7,731 nt of DNA from an uncultured Bacilli bacterium (GTDB taxonomy: Bacteria; Bacillota_I; Bacilli_A; RF39; UBA660), in the NCBI GenBank assembly GCA_947627525.1, contig CANQWJ010000056.1, positions 1 through 7,731 of the forward strand. The letters are read 5' to 3'. The notes under the pieces were generated by a model that worked only from the letters and a program-made list of their open reading frames with translations, ran no database searches and was not told where the DNA came from. A program made the position numbers and the translations under genes. How positions within the stretch are numbered: the first letter of the stretch is position 1; the number at the start of each line of letters is the position of its first letter. This document shows, in pieces, positions 1 to 5,597 of this stretch.

Positions 1-747
1 GTAATTAGAATTTATATTTGTACCTACTTCTGTATCATTACTTGATTCAAACCACTTCCAGTCTAATGTATAAACATTATAAGTATTTGCAGCAAGACCA
101 ATATTTTCTTGTTTTAGTTCATCATAAGTTAACCATTCCTCATCACTTCCTGCTACATATACACCATTTAATTTCAAACGATATTTCATATTGATATTAT
201 ATTTATTTTCTTCAATCATATCTAAATCATATTCTATGTTAAAATCGTTATTATTTCTTATTACAAATTGATAAGAATTTTCACTTGCAGGTGCAATTTT
301 ATTATCAGCTACATAATATGTTGAGCTATTAAAAATATCCAATGTTGTTTTTTTAGAATACGCTGTTTTTTCATCAAAAACTTCAACACCTTCTAATTCT
401 TCAAAAACTGGTGGTTCAGTTATTTCTTCATCCTCTTTGCTTGAAGTATCATTTTTATTACTACCATTACTACTTCCATTGTTGGAATTGCCTCCACTAT
501 TGTTAGATTTATCACTAGTAATAGGATTATCAAAATTATTACAATTGTCATTACATGTACAATCACAATCTTTTTGGAAAATAATATCAAATATATCTAC
601 ATTACCAGTTGGAATTAACATTTTATGATCAATAAAACCTATTCTTCTAACAAGTAAAAAGATAATAATAATTAAGGCTATAAGAATTAACAATATTACG
701 ATAAAGTTTTTTCTATTCTTATTTTCTTCTTGATCTTGTTTATTCAT
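1..747 (-). CDS. Membrane-anchored TasA-like domain protein, C-terminus off window
   Basis: This is an open frame of 249 codons that leaves the window at base 1, so the C-terminus is missing. The ATG at 747-745 follows a GTGGTGAT ribosome binding site. Residues about 1-13 are polar and charged, 14-33 form one strong membrane segment (FIVILLILIALIIIIFLLV), and at about 66-74 there is a Cys cluster (CDCTCNDNC). Residues about 75-115 are a Ser/Asn/Gly linker, and acidic residues follow. The outer part (about 120 onward) has features seen in SipW-dependent TasA/camelysin-like proteins: ADNKIAPAS, NNNDFNIEYDLDM, NMKYRLKLNGVYV and a WKW...NDTEVG stretch that parallels the W...DTTVG end of the TasA-like neighbour. 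It is the third gene after sipW and the tasA-like gene, 97 nt downstream. I infer a surface anchor or minor partner of the fibre, a TapA-like role without clear TapA homology. The Cys cluster could bind metal or form disulfides; that is not shown. Confidence 0.85.
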   Translation of the reverse strand, partial: MNKQDQEENKNRKNFIVILLILIALIIIIFLLVRRIGFIDHKMLIPTGNVDIFDIIFQKDCDCTCNDNCNNFDNPITSDKSNNSGGNSNNGSSNGSNKNDTSSKEDEEITEPPVFEELEGVEVFDEKTAYSKKTTLDIFNSSTYYVADNKIAPASENSYQFVIRNNNDFNIEYDLDMIEENKYNINMKYRLKLNGVYVAGSDEEWLTYDELKQENIGLAANTYNVYTLDWKWFESSNDTEVGTNINSNY

Positions 748-780
748 CTATATTTATCACCACTTTCTTTTTTATTAAAG

Positions 781-836
781 CTCCCAGTAAAGATTATAAG
801 ATTCTTATAACCTTTACTGGAAGTTTTAATACTTCC
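781..836 (-). promoter_or_regulatory. Long intercistronic hairpin after the tasA-like gene, with a competing small hairpin
   Basis: Bases 781-823 fold into a stem of about 20 bp with a 3-nt loop. The two imperfect pairs (783/821 and 793/811) are G-U wobbles in minus-strand RNA but A-C mismatches in plus-strand RNA, so the structure belongs to the operon transcript. The sequence after the stem is not U-rich, so it is more like a stability, processing or partial-attenuation element than a classic terminator. A second hairpin (arms 831-836 and 819-824) shares bases 819-823 with the first stem, so the two cannot form together. The inferred role is a higher mRNA level for the TasA-like subunit than for the gene after it. 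Confidence 0.5.
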
Positions 837-844
837 AACTATAA

Positions 845-1471
845 TTATTCTTCATCAATGTGTTGTTTTACTGATAATTTAACAGGTAAAATTATAGCAT
901 TCTTTGTTTTTCCAACAGTAGTATCTTCAGCGTTATTTTCATCATTGTTTTCCCATTCAAGAGTTACTTCAACTTTAACAGAACCATTTTCTTCTGTGAA
1001 TGCACTTTTTGGTTCACCTTGAAGTGGAATTACAAATGGTTGGGTAGTAGAACCATCGCCCGTTATACCTGTAGTATGACTAACGTTATCAGGAGATTGT
1101 TTAACAGAAAATTTTAATTGACCTTTAGTGAAACCTAATTCTTTAATTTTTTCATCGAATTGGTCTCCTTTTTCAACTACTAAATCAACTGCTACTTCGG
1201 TTCCATTTAAATCAACAGTTACTGGAGCTACTGCCTTTAATGATGGAGCTATTTTATTTGCTACAACATTCTTATTAGATGCAACTTCAAAAGTCAAATC
1301 TAAATTCGTTTCTTCTTGTTCATTTACTTTTACTGCCCATTTAGCAACATTAACTGATGCATCTCCAGTAAATTCACCAGCATATCTTGCATATGTTCCT
1401 CCTACAAAGAATAGTGAAACAGCAAATAACATAGCTACTACCATTACTGATATTACTGTTTTCTTCTTCAT
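845..1471 (-). CDS. TasA/camelysin-like SipW-dependent secreted protein
   Basis: This 208-residue protein is likely the major secreted fibre or matrix subunit. The N-terminus is basic (MKKK), followed by a hydrophobic segment (about 5-24) and GGTYARY, a typical SipW-type cleavage region; I would place the cut after A28. The mature start, GEFTGDASVNVAKWAVKVN, is the pattern common to SipW-dependent TasA/camelysin-like proteins. The rest is predicted beta-rich: NKIAP followed by alternating Val/Thr strands, and near the C-terminus LEWEN...AEDTTVG, the conserved W...DT..G feature. The start is fixed by a perfect AGGAGGTGA (1484-1476). The gene lies 106 nt downstream of the sipW-type peptidase gene that should process it. 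In Bacillus, TasA forms matrix fibres and camelysin is a related surface protease; the present protein shows no metalloprotease motif, so fibre subunit is the preferred role. The TasA-type family call is confident; the exact function is inferred. Confidence 0.85.
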   Translation of the reverse strand: MKKKTVISVMVVAMLFAVSLFFVGGTYARYAGEFTGDASVNVAKWAVKVNEQEETNLDLTFEVASNKNVVANKIAPSLKAVAPVTVDLNGTEVAVDLVVEKGDQFDEKIKELGFTKGQLKFSVKQSPDNVSHTTGITGDGSTTQPFVIPLQGEPKSAFTEENGSVKVEVTLEWENNDENNAEDTTVGKTKNAIILPVKLSVKQHIDEE

Positions 1472-1504
1472 TATTTCACCTCCTCATACAATAATTTTTT
1501 TGGG

Positions 1505-1549
1505 AATAATATTCTAGAATATTATTTTCTATATATAAAAGGATTCCAA
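1505..1549 (-). promoter_or_regulatory. Candidate internal promoter overlapping a 22-bp perfect palindrome
   Basis: On the minus strand, TTGGAA (1549-1544) and AATAAT (1526-1521) are 17 nt apart, an acceptable sigma-A promoter for the tasA-like gene alone. The -10 lies in a perfect 22-bp palindrome (1505-1526, centred on CTAG), which could be an operator. A hairpin with 8-bp arms (ATAAAAGG/CCTTTTAT) lies just upstream and covers the -35. These are sequence matches only; AT-rich DNA gives such matches by chance. Confidence 0.35.
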
Positions 1550-1577
1550 CCTTTTATACCGATTTAATTAAATAAGG

Positions 1578-2219
1578 TTATTTTTCTTCCTTATTTTCTT
1601 TTTGACGTTCTAATTCTCGTTGCCTTTTAAATTCTTCAAATTCTAATCTATCTTTTTCTTCTTCTTTTCTATACTTCTTGTTATCTCTTATACTGACTAT
1701 GTATAGCCATAATAAACCGATTACTAAAATTACTAATAAAACAATAAATAAACCTATTGGTTTTTGCATAAACATTAAGAAATTTCCAGCCCCTGCAATT
1801 CTACCAACATACAAACCTTCAACATCTTCCATAGCTACTAAATTTTTATCGTTTGTATTGTTTGCGTCACCTTTAGTTTTAAAATATTGTTTTCCATCTT
1901 CAGTAACAAGTTCAACTATTCTATGTGTAGTAACAGTATTTACCTCATTTCTAAAAGCAATTACATCACCTTTTTTTAACGTTGAAGTATCAACTGTTTT
2001 AACAAAGACTAAATCACCAGTATGAATTGATGTCTCCATTGATCCCGTTAAAACAATCATTGGTTTATATCCAAATACATCTGGTACTTTATCTGGATTA
2101 GTATTGGCTTTGTACATAATAATTAATGCTATTAATAAGACAATAAAGGCTATTGAAAAAAATAAATATTTGAATATTCTCCCAATAATTCCTTTTTTCT
2201 TTTTCTTCTGTTTTTTCAT
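1578..2219 (-). CDS. sipW: SipW-type (ER-type) signal peptidase I
   Basis: This 213-residue membrane serine protease likely removes the leader of the TasA-like protein and perhaps others. A Lys-rich start (MKKQKKKKKG) precedes a membrane segment at about 15-36. The catalytic serine is S60 in VLTGSMETSIHTGDLVF. H99 (TTHRI) stands where bacterial type I peptidases have lysine, which defines the ER-type/SipW subgroup, and GDANNTND (about 117-124) supplies the conserved aspartate region. A second membrane segment lies at about 154-176, followed by a highly charged, probably helical tail (KYRKEEEKDRLEFEEFKRQRELERQ). The start at 2219 has a GGTGAG-type ribosome binding site. It is the first gene of the operon and sits only 17 nt outside the left 31-bp inverted repeat, so its promoter must lie within or beyond the invertible segment. 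The family call is firm; the symbol follows the family and not proven orthology with Bacillus SipW. Confidence 0.9.
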   Translation of the reverse strand: MKKQKKKKKGIIGRIFKYLFFSIAFIVLLIALIIMYKANTNPDKVPDVFGYKPMIVLTGSMETSIHTGDLVFVKTVDTSTLKKGDVIAFRNEVNTVTTHRIVELVTEDGKQYFKTKGDANNTNDKNLVAMEDVEGLYVGRIAGAGNFLMFMQKPIGLFIVLLVILVIGLLWLYIVSIRDNKKYRKEEEKDRLEFEEFKRQRELERQKENKEEK

Positions 2220-2236
2220 TAACTCACCACTCTAGC

Positions 2237-2267
2237 TTGGAATAAAGTTTAAGACTTTATCCTAATA
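2237..2267 (+). repeat. Left 31-bp inverted repeat (IRL) of the invertible segment
   Basis: All 31 bases are the exact reverse complement of 3600-3630. Inside is a dyad, ATAAAGT-TTAAG-ACTTTAT (2242-2260): two 7-bp arms around a 5-bp asymmetric spacer. This is the layout expected of a tyrosine-recombinase core site. It lies between the sipW-type start codon and every candidate promoter for that operon. Confidence 0.95.
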
Positions 2268-2290
2268 AAACTACCCTATTATCAATAATA

Positions 2291-2319
2291 ATTTTACCAT
2301 ATTTCTAATATTTCTACAA
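2291..2319 (-). promoter_or_regulatory. Candidate outward promoter for the sipW operon (proximal)
   Basis: On the minus strand, TTGTAG (2319-2314) and TAAAAT (2296-2291) are separated by 17 nt. TGG immediately precedes the -10, giving an extended -10 (TGnTAAAAT). Transcription would start near 2284 and cross the left repeat into the gene starting at 2219. The promoter lies inside the invertible segment, so inversion would disconnect it from the operon. Confidence 0.55.
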
Positions 2320-2334
2320 ATTTCTTTGCTATTT

Positions 2335-2363
2335 AGTATTTAAAAAAGGTCAATTAATGTCAA
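2335..2363 (-). promoter_or_regulatory. Candidate outward promoter for the sipW operon (distal)
   Basis: On the minus strand, a perfect TTGACA (2363-2358) is followed after 17 nt by AATACT (2340-2335), a 4/6 match to the -10 consensus. It points into the sipW-type operon. The -35 lies inside a GTCAAT-A-ATTGAC palindrome (2359-2371), which could bind a regulator or the recombinase. It may be an alternative to, or act with, the proximal candidate. Confidence 0.4.
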
Positions 2364-2382
2364 TAATTGACAAATTTCTTTA

Positions 2383-2388
2383 TATAAT
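2383..2388 (+). promoter_or_regulatory. Possible -10 element for the tyrosine recombinase gene
   Basis: A perfect TATAAT lies 67 nt upstream of the recombinase start. No good -35 sits at 16-18 nt; the TTGACA at 2367-2372 is only 10 nt away. The recombinase may be expressed weakly or need an activator. This is a weak call. Confidence 0.25.
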
Positions 2389-2409
2389 TAGCTCATTTTA
2401 ATCTTATAG

Positions 2410-2433
2410 AAGTCAAAAATTAAGTCTTAAAAT
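2410..2433 (+). repeat. Tandem pair of 12-bp repeats, candidate arm-type sites (left)
   Basis: Two adjacent 12-mers start with AAGTC: AAGTCAAAAATT (2410-2421) and AAGTCTTAAAAT (2422-2433), just before the recombinase ribosome binding site. A matching tandem pair in the same orientation lies over the gene's stop codon (3547-3570). Adjacent 12-bp direct repeats are the arrangement of the Tn916 integrase arm sites. A related 12-mer (ATGTCAATAATT, 2357-2368) differs at one base from the last repeat on the right. The binding role is inferred. Confidence 0.55.
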
Positions 2434-2454
2434 ATAAGAAGAAGGGAGGAAAAA

Positions 2455-3555
2455 ATGTCAAAAAAAGGAGAAAATATAACAAAAAGAAAAGATGGTAGAT
2501 ATGAAGCTAGATTTGTAAAAGAAAGGGATGAATTTGGAAGAATAACAAAATATGGTTTTGTTTATGCTAAAAGTTATTTAGAAGTTAAACAAAAAAGAGA
2601 TATAAAACTAAAATCATATGAAAAAGATAATTATAAAAATTTAACAACTGAAAAAGAAAACTTTACTATTTCAATTGGATTATGGCTTGATAGTAAAATC
2701 TTACTTAAAGATTCAAGTTACACTAATTACTATTCCATAATTTATTCTAAAATAGTTCCATTTTTTGAAAATATAAGAATTATAGATATTAATGAAAATA
2801 AAATCTTAGAGTTTATTAAATATTTAAAGGGGCAAAAATTAGAAAATAAAAGAATAAAAGATATTTTATTAGTACTTAAACAATTTTTATTATATAAAAA
2901 AATAAATGTAAAAATTAAATTGCCCAAAACACCTCAAAAAAAAATTATTACTTTAACTGATGATGAAATAGTCATTATTGAAAAAGCTACTAAAAATAGT
3001 AATGATATTAAAGTATTTGCTATTTTACTTGTTTTATTTTCTGGTCTTAGAATCGGTGAATTATGTGCATTAACTTGGAAAGATATTGATATTAATAATA
3101 AATTAATTCACATAAATAAAACTCTAATTAGAGTTAAAAATAAGGATTCTAGTAGTAAAAATAAAACAAGAATAATTATCGATACACCTAAAACACAAAA
3201 TTCAATTAGAGATATTCCAATAAATCAAGTCATCCTACCATATTTAGAAAAATTTAGAAAAGATGAAACAAGTTATTTTTTAACAGGTAATAGCGAATTT
3301 ATGACTACTAAAAAATATTATATGTTCTATCTTAATTTTCTTAAGTCATTATCAATTAAGAAATATAAATTTCATATTTTGAGACATACTTTTGCAACTC
3401 ATTCTTTGATGTGCGGAGTAGATATTAAATCATTAAGTGAAATATTAGGGCATTCGAGTGTTAAAACTACCCTTGATTTATATGTTCACATAAGCGATAA
3501 TGAAAAACTATTTCAAATAAACAAATTAACATTTTTAAATTTATCGAAGTCATAA
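2455..3555 (+). CDS. Tyrosine recombinase of Tn916-Int type, probable DNA invertase
   Basis: This 366-residue protein is full length for the Tn916/Int family. Residues about 1-50 (GENITKRKDGRYEARF...DEFGRITKYGFVYAKSY) look like the AP2-like arm-binding domain. Residues about 68-155 are a SAM-like core-binding domain, and 165-360 the catalytic domain. All catalytic residues are present: R199 (GLRIGE), K246 (TPKT), H307 and R310 (HILRHTFATH), H333 (LGHSS) and Y343 (DLYVH). The ATG follows GGGAGG at 2444-2449. The gene lies inside 31-bp inverted repeats, is divergent from the sipW-type operon and has no excisionase gene beside it. It most likely recombines the two repeats in cis to invert the segment. 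The alternative is that it is the integrase of a minimal element. Its 3' end overlaps a tandem 12-bp repeat pair that may be its own arm site. No hairpin terminator lies between its stop and the right repeat, so its transcript probably runs to the terminator at 3673-3700. Confidence 0.92.
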   Translation: MSKKGENITKRKDGRYEARFVKERDEFGRITKYGFVYAKSYLEVKQKRDIKLKSYEKDNYKNLTTEKENFTISIGLWLDSKILLKDSSYTNYYSIIYSKIVPFFENIRIIDINENKILEFIKYLKGQKLENKRIKDILLVLKQFLLYKKINVKIKLPKTPQKKIITLTDDEIVIIEKATKNSNDIKVFAILLVLFSGLRIGELCALTWKDIDINNKLIHINKTLIRVKNKDSSSKNKTRIIIDTPKTQNSIRDIPINQVILPYLEKFRKDETSYFLTGNSEFMTTKKYYMFYLNFLKSLSIKKYKFHILRHTFATHSLMCGVDIKSLSEILGHSSVKTTLDLYVHISDNEKLFQINKLTFLNLSKS

Positions 3556-3570
3556 CAAAAGTCAATAATT
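3547..3570 (+). repeat. Tandem pair of 12-bp repeats, candidate arm-type sites (right)
   Basis: AAGTCATAACAA (3547-3558) and AAGTCAATAATT (3559-3570) adjoin exactly and share the AAGTC start and AT-rich tail with the left pair. They span the recombinase stop codon (3553-3555) and lie 30 bp inside the right inverted repeat. Confidence 0.55.
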
Positions 3571-3599
3571 TTTTTTTAGGTTTTTCTAAGAATTTTATG

Positions 3600-3630
3600 T
3601 ATTAGGATAAAGTCTTAAACTTTATTCCAA
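3600..3630 (-). repeat. Right 31-bp inverted repeat (IRR) of the invertible segment
   Basis: Exact reverse complement of 2237-2267, with identity ending cleanly at both edges. The internal dyad ATAAAGT-CTTAA-ACTTTAT is at 3607-3625. Confidence 0.95.
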
Positions 3631-3672
3631 ATTTAAATAGTGCTTTAATTAATAATGATTAGTTAATATGAT

Positions 3673-3700
3673 CACTTCCAAAAGGAAGTGTTTTTTATTT
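3673..3700 (+). terminator. Rho-independent terminator just outside the invertible segment
   Basis: The stem CACTTCC/GGAAGTG (3673-3679, 3684-3690) with an AAAA loop is followed by TTTTTTATTT. It acts on plus-strand transcripts only. In the present orientation it ends the recombinase transcript. After inversion it would lie in the path of the outward promoter and stop it before the serine recombinase genes. Confidence 0.85.
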
Positions 3701-3716
3701 AAACATAAGTAAAACT

Positions 3717-3736
3717 ATTCTATTTTAAATTAGAAT
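3717..3736. repeat. Short inverted repeat upstream of the small ORF
   Basis: Arms ATTCTA (3717-3722) and TAGAAT (3731-3736) flank an 8-nt AT-rich spacer about 60 nt before the small ORF. It could be an operator for the serine recombinase unit. At 6 bp in AT-rich DNA, chance is a real alternative. The rest of 3701-3780 shows only AT-rich sequence with no clear promoter. Confidence 0.2.
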
Positions 3737-3795
3737 AAATAAAATATATTGTAATGATTAATTCCAAACTTGTCTTTATTATGGAAGGTGTAAAT

Positions 3796-3918
3796 ATGAA
3801 ATATAATGTTATTGATATTATTGATAAAGAAATAACCGATACTAAATTAAAAAAAATTATTAATAAAAAATTATATAGAATAATTGAATTTATGGATTTT
3901 AATGTTAATAACTTTTAA
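3796..3918 (+). CDS. Small hypothetical protein (40 aa) upstream of the serine recombinase
   Basis: A 40-codon ORF with a good GGAAGGTG ribosome binding site (3783-3790) 5 nt before its ATG. An in-frame ATG at 3781 overlaps that site and is less likely. The product, beginning MKYNVIDIIDKEITD and ending FMDFNVNNF, is Lys/Ile-rich with an amphipathic, probably helical middle (KLKKIINKKLYRIIEFM). It has no membrane segment, cysteines or motif that I recognise. It lies 71 nt upstream of the large serine recombinase in the same direction and may share its transcript. A recombination directionality factor or small regulator is possible on context alone. The ribosome binding site and complete frame support translation, but its shortness leaves doubt. 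Confidence 0.5.
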   Translation: MKYNVIDIIDKEITDTKLKKIINKKLYRIIEFMDFNVNNF

Positions 3919-3989
3919 ATTATTACTTAATAGGTTCGGTTATGTTAAATCAAATCTTAATTATTATTCTATGCTAGAAGGCAACAATT

Positions 3990-5597
3990 ATGAATGATAT
4001 AGGAGTTGATAATAAATTATTAAAAGTTGGAATTTATTTACGATTATCTAATGAAGATAAAGATAAACAAAATAAAGATGATGATAGTGAATCTATTAAA
4101 AATCAAAGGAATATGCTCATCGACTATATAGAAAAACATGAAGAATTTGTATTATTTGATGAGTATTGTGATAAAGACTTATCTGGAGCTGGAACATATC
4201 GCCCCGAATTTGAAAGATTAATTACAGATTGTGAAAATAAAAAAATAGATGTTGTTTTATGTAAAAGCCAATCTAGATTCTCAAGGGACATGGAAATTAT
4301 TGAAAAATATATCAATAATAAATTTAAAGAATGGAATATTAGATTCATAGGATTATCAGACAATGCTGACACTGATAACATAGGAAATAAGAAGTCAAGG
4401 CAAATAAATGGCCTTGTAAATGAATGGTATTTAGAAGATGTTTCAAATAACATAAGAAGTGCTTTTCTTTCTAAAATGAAACAAGGAGAATTCATCTCTC
4501 CCTTTGCAGTATTCGGTTATAAGATATCTGAAGAAAATAATAATAAATTAGTAGTTGACAATGTTGCTGCTGAAATTGTTAAAAGTATTTATAATCTATA
4601 CTTAACAGGATTAGGATTTACTGCTATAGCTAAATATTTAAATAGTAGAAATATACCTTCTCCTTCTTTTTATAAGTATCAAAATGGTATTAAATTAAAT
4701 ATTAATAGTAATAGACCACGCGAAGAAATAAAGTGGACAACCAATGCCATTAAAACAATTTTAACAAATGAAATTTATTTAGGACATTTAATTCAAGGTA
4801 AAAGAACAACAGTTAGTTATAAAAATCATAAGATTAAAAAGAAAGATGAAAAGGAATGGGTAAAAGTTAAAAATACGCATGAAGCAATTATAGATGAAGA
4901 AACATTTAATAAAGTTCAAAAAGTTATGAAAGAAAGAACAAAGCCTATAAAGATAACCGGTCTTGTGCACATCTTTTCTGGTAAAGTTTTTTGTCTTGAA
5001 TGTGGTCATTATATGCGAAAAAAGAATTCTAACAAATATGAATATTTAGTCTGTTCAGAAAATCGTGATGGATATGATGAGTGCGTTAATAAAACATCTA
5101 TTAGATATGATGTTTTAGAAAATATCATATTAGAAGTTATTAATAATAAAATTCAAAAATTTCAAGATATTAAGGAACTAGAAAATTTATACTTAAAAAG
5201 CAAGAAATATAGTTTTAGTAATCAAATTATTTCGTTAAAATTGCAAAAAAATAATATAGAAAAGCAAATATCAAGTACGAAAAATTATTTAAAAAATGTT
5301 TATGAAGATAAAGTAAATGGAATAATTACTCTTAAACAATTTAAAGATTTAATGGAGGAATATAATAAAAATGAAGATTCATATAATGAACAAATTAGAC
5401 TTATTAATAGAAAAATTACCCATTTGAAAACAAATAATGAATCTTTTAAAAATGTTCACAAAATATTTAGTAAATATCAAAAATTCGATAAACTCAATAA
5501 AATTATTATTGATGAATTTATTGATAAAATTTATGTAGGTAAAATAAATAAAAAAAGAAATAGTCGTGATATACAAATAAAGTGGAATTTTAAATAA
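3990..5597 (+). CDS. Large serine recombinase (integrase)
   Basis: This 535-residue site-specific recombinase is complete. The resolvase-type catalytic domain (about 12-155) has the Y16-L-R18-L-S20 start with S20 as nucleophile, then SIKNQR, DLSGAGTYRPEFERL and KSQSRFSRD with the conserved arginines. The recombinase domain (about 170-290) includes PFAVFGYKI, AAEIVKSIYNLYLTGLGFTAIAKYLN and WTTNAIKTILTNEIYLGHL. A zinc ribbon follows (C335, C338, C355, C365), then a coiled coil (about 405-485) and a basic tail typical of TnpX/TndX-like proteins. The ATG at 3990 has a modest AGAAGG (3975-3980). Only about 17 nt separate its stop from the broken ABC ATPase frame, so it sits at the right end of an integrated element, as such genes usually do. 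It probably inserts and excises that element. No terminator follows, so its mRNA can read into the ABC remnant and permease. Function is confident; the element boundaries are not. Confidence 0.93.
   Translation: MNDIGVDNKLLKVGIYLRLSNEDKDKQNKDDDSESIKNQRNMLIDYIEKHEEFVLFDEYCDKDLSGAGTYRPEFERLITDCENKKIDVVLCKSQSRFSRDMEIIEKYINNKFKEWNIRFIGLSDNADTDNIGNKKSRQINGLVNEWYLEDVSNNIRSAFLSKMKQGEFISPFAVFGYKISEENNNKLVVDNVAAEIVKSIYNLYLTGLGFTAIAKYLNSRNIPSPSFYKYQNGIKLNINSNRPREEIKWTTNAIKTILTNEIYLGHLIQGKRTTVSYKNHKIKKKDEKEWVKVKNTHEAIIDEETFNKVQKVMKERTKPIKITGLVHIFSGKVFCLECGHYMRKKNSNKYEYLVCSENRDGYDECVNKTSIRYDVLENIILEVINNKIQKFQDIKELENLYLKSKKYSFSNQIISLKLQKNNIEKQISSTKNYLKNVYEDKVNGIITLKQFKDLMEEYNKNEDSYNEQIRLINRKITHLKTNNESFKNVHKIFSKYQKFDKLNKIIIDEFIDKIYVGKINKKRNSRDIQIKWNFK

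Larger units (their letters stand above)
2237..3630. mobile_element. Invertible DNA segment carrying its own tyrosine recombinase
   Basis: This 1,394-bp segment is bounded by perfect 31-bp inverted repeats (2237-2267 and 3600-3630). It holds one gene, a tyrosine recombinase, plus promoter-like sequences pointing left out of the segment into the sipW-type operon. No direct target duplication flanks the repeats (left flank CACTCTAGC, right flank ATTTAAATAG), which argues against an ordinary insertion sequence with terminal repeats. Site-specific recombination between inverted core sites inverts the DNA between them, so recombinase plus inverted cores predicts phase-variable control of the neighbouring operon. 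The inversion itself is inferred. Confidence 0.8.

Noticed and set aside
437..628. Plus-strand Leu-rich ORF and other opposite-strand ORFs (1128-1517, 1678-2025, 4124-4495, 4788-5009, 6995-7180, 7229-7426)
   Set aside because: They are antisense to well-supported genes, have low-complexity or implausible products and lack credible ribosome binding sites.
2367..2388. TTGACA and TATAAT as a plus-strand promoter for the recombinase
   Set aside because: Both hexamers are perfect, but the spacing is only 10 nt, far from the required 16-18 nt. Only the -10 is kept, as a weak call.
2237..3630. Insertion sequence with terminal inverted repeats
   Set aside because: The gene is a tyrosine recombinase, not a DDE transposase. 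No target-site duplication flanks the repeats, and the repeats have an internal core-site dyad. An inversion switch fits better, though insertion of a small integrative unit is not fully excluded.
3832..3942. ATAACCGA/TCGGTTAT inverted pair around the small ORF
   Set aside because: Eight bases separated by about 95 nt with no other support; likely chance.
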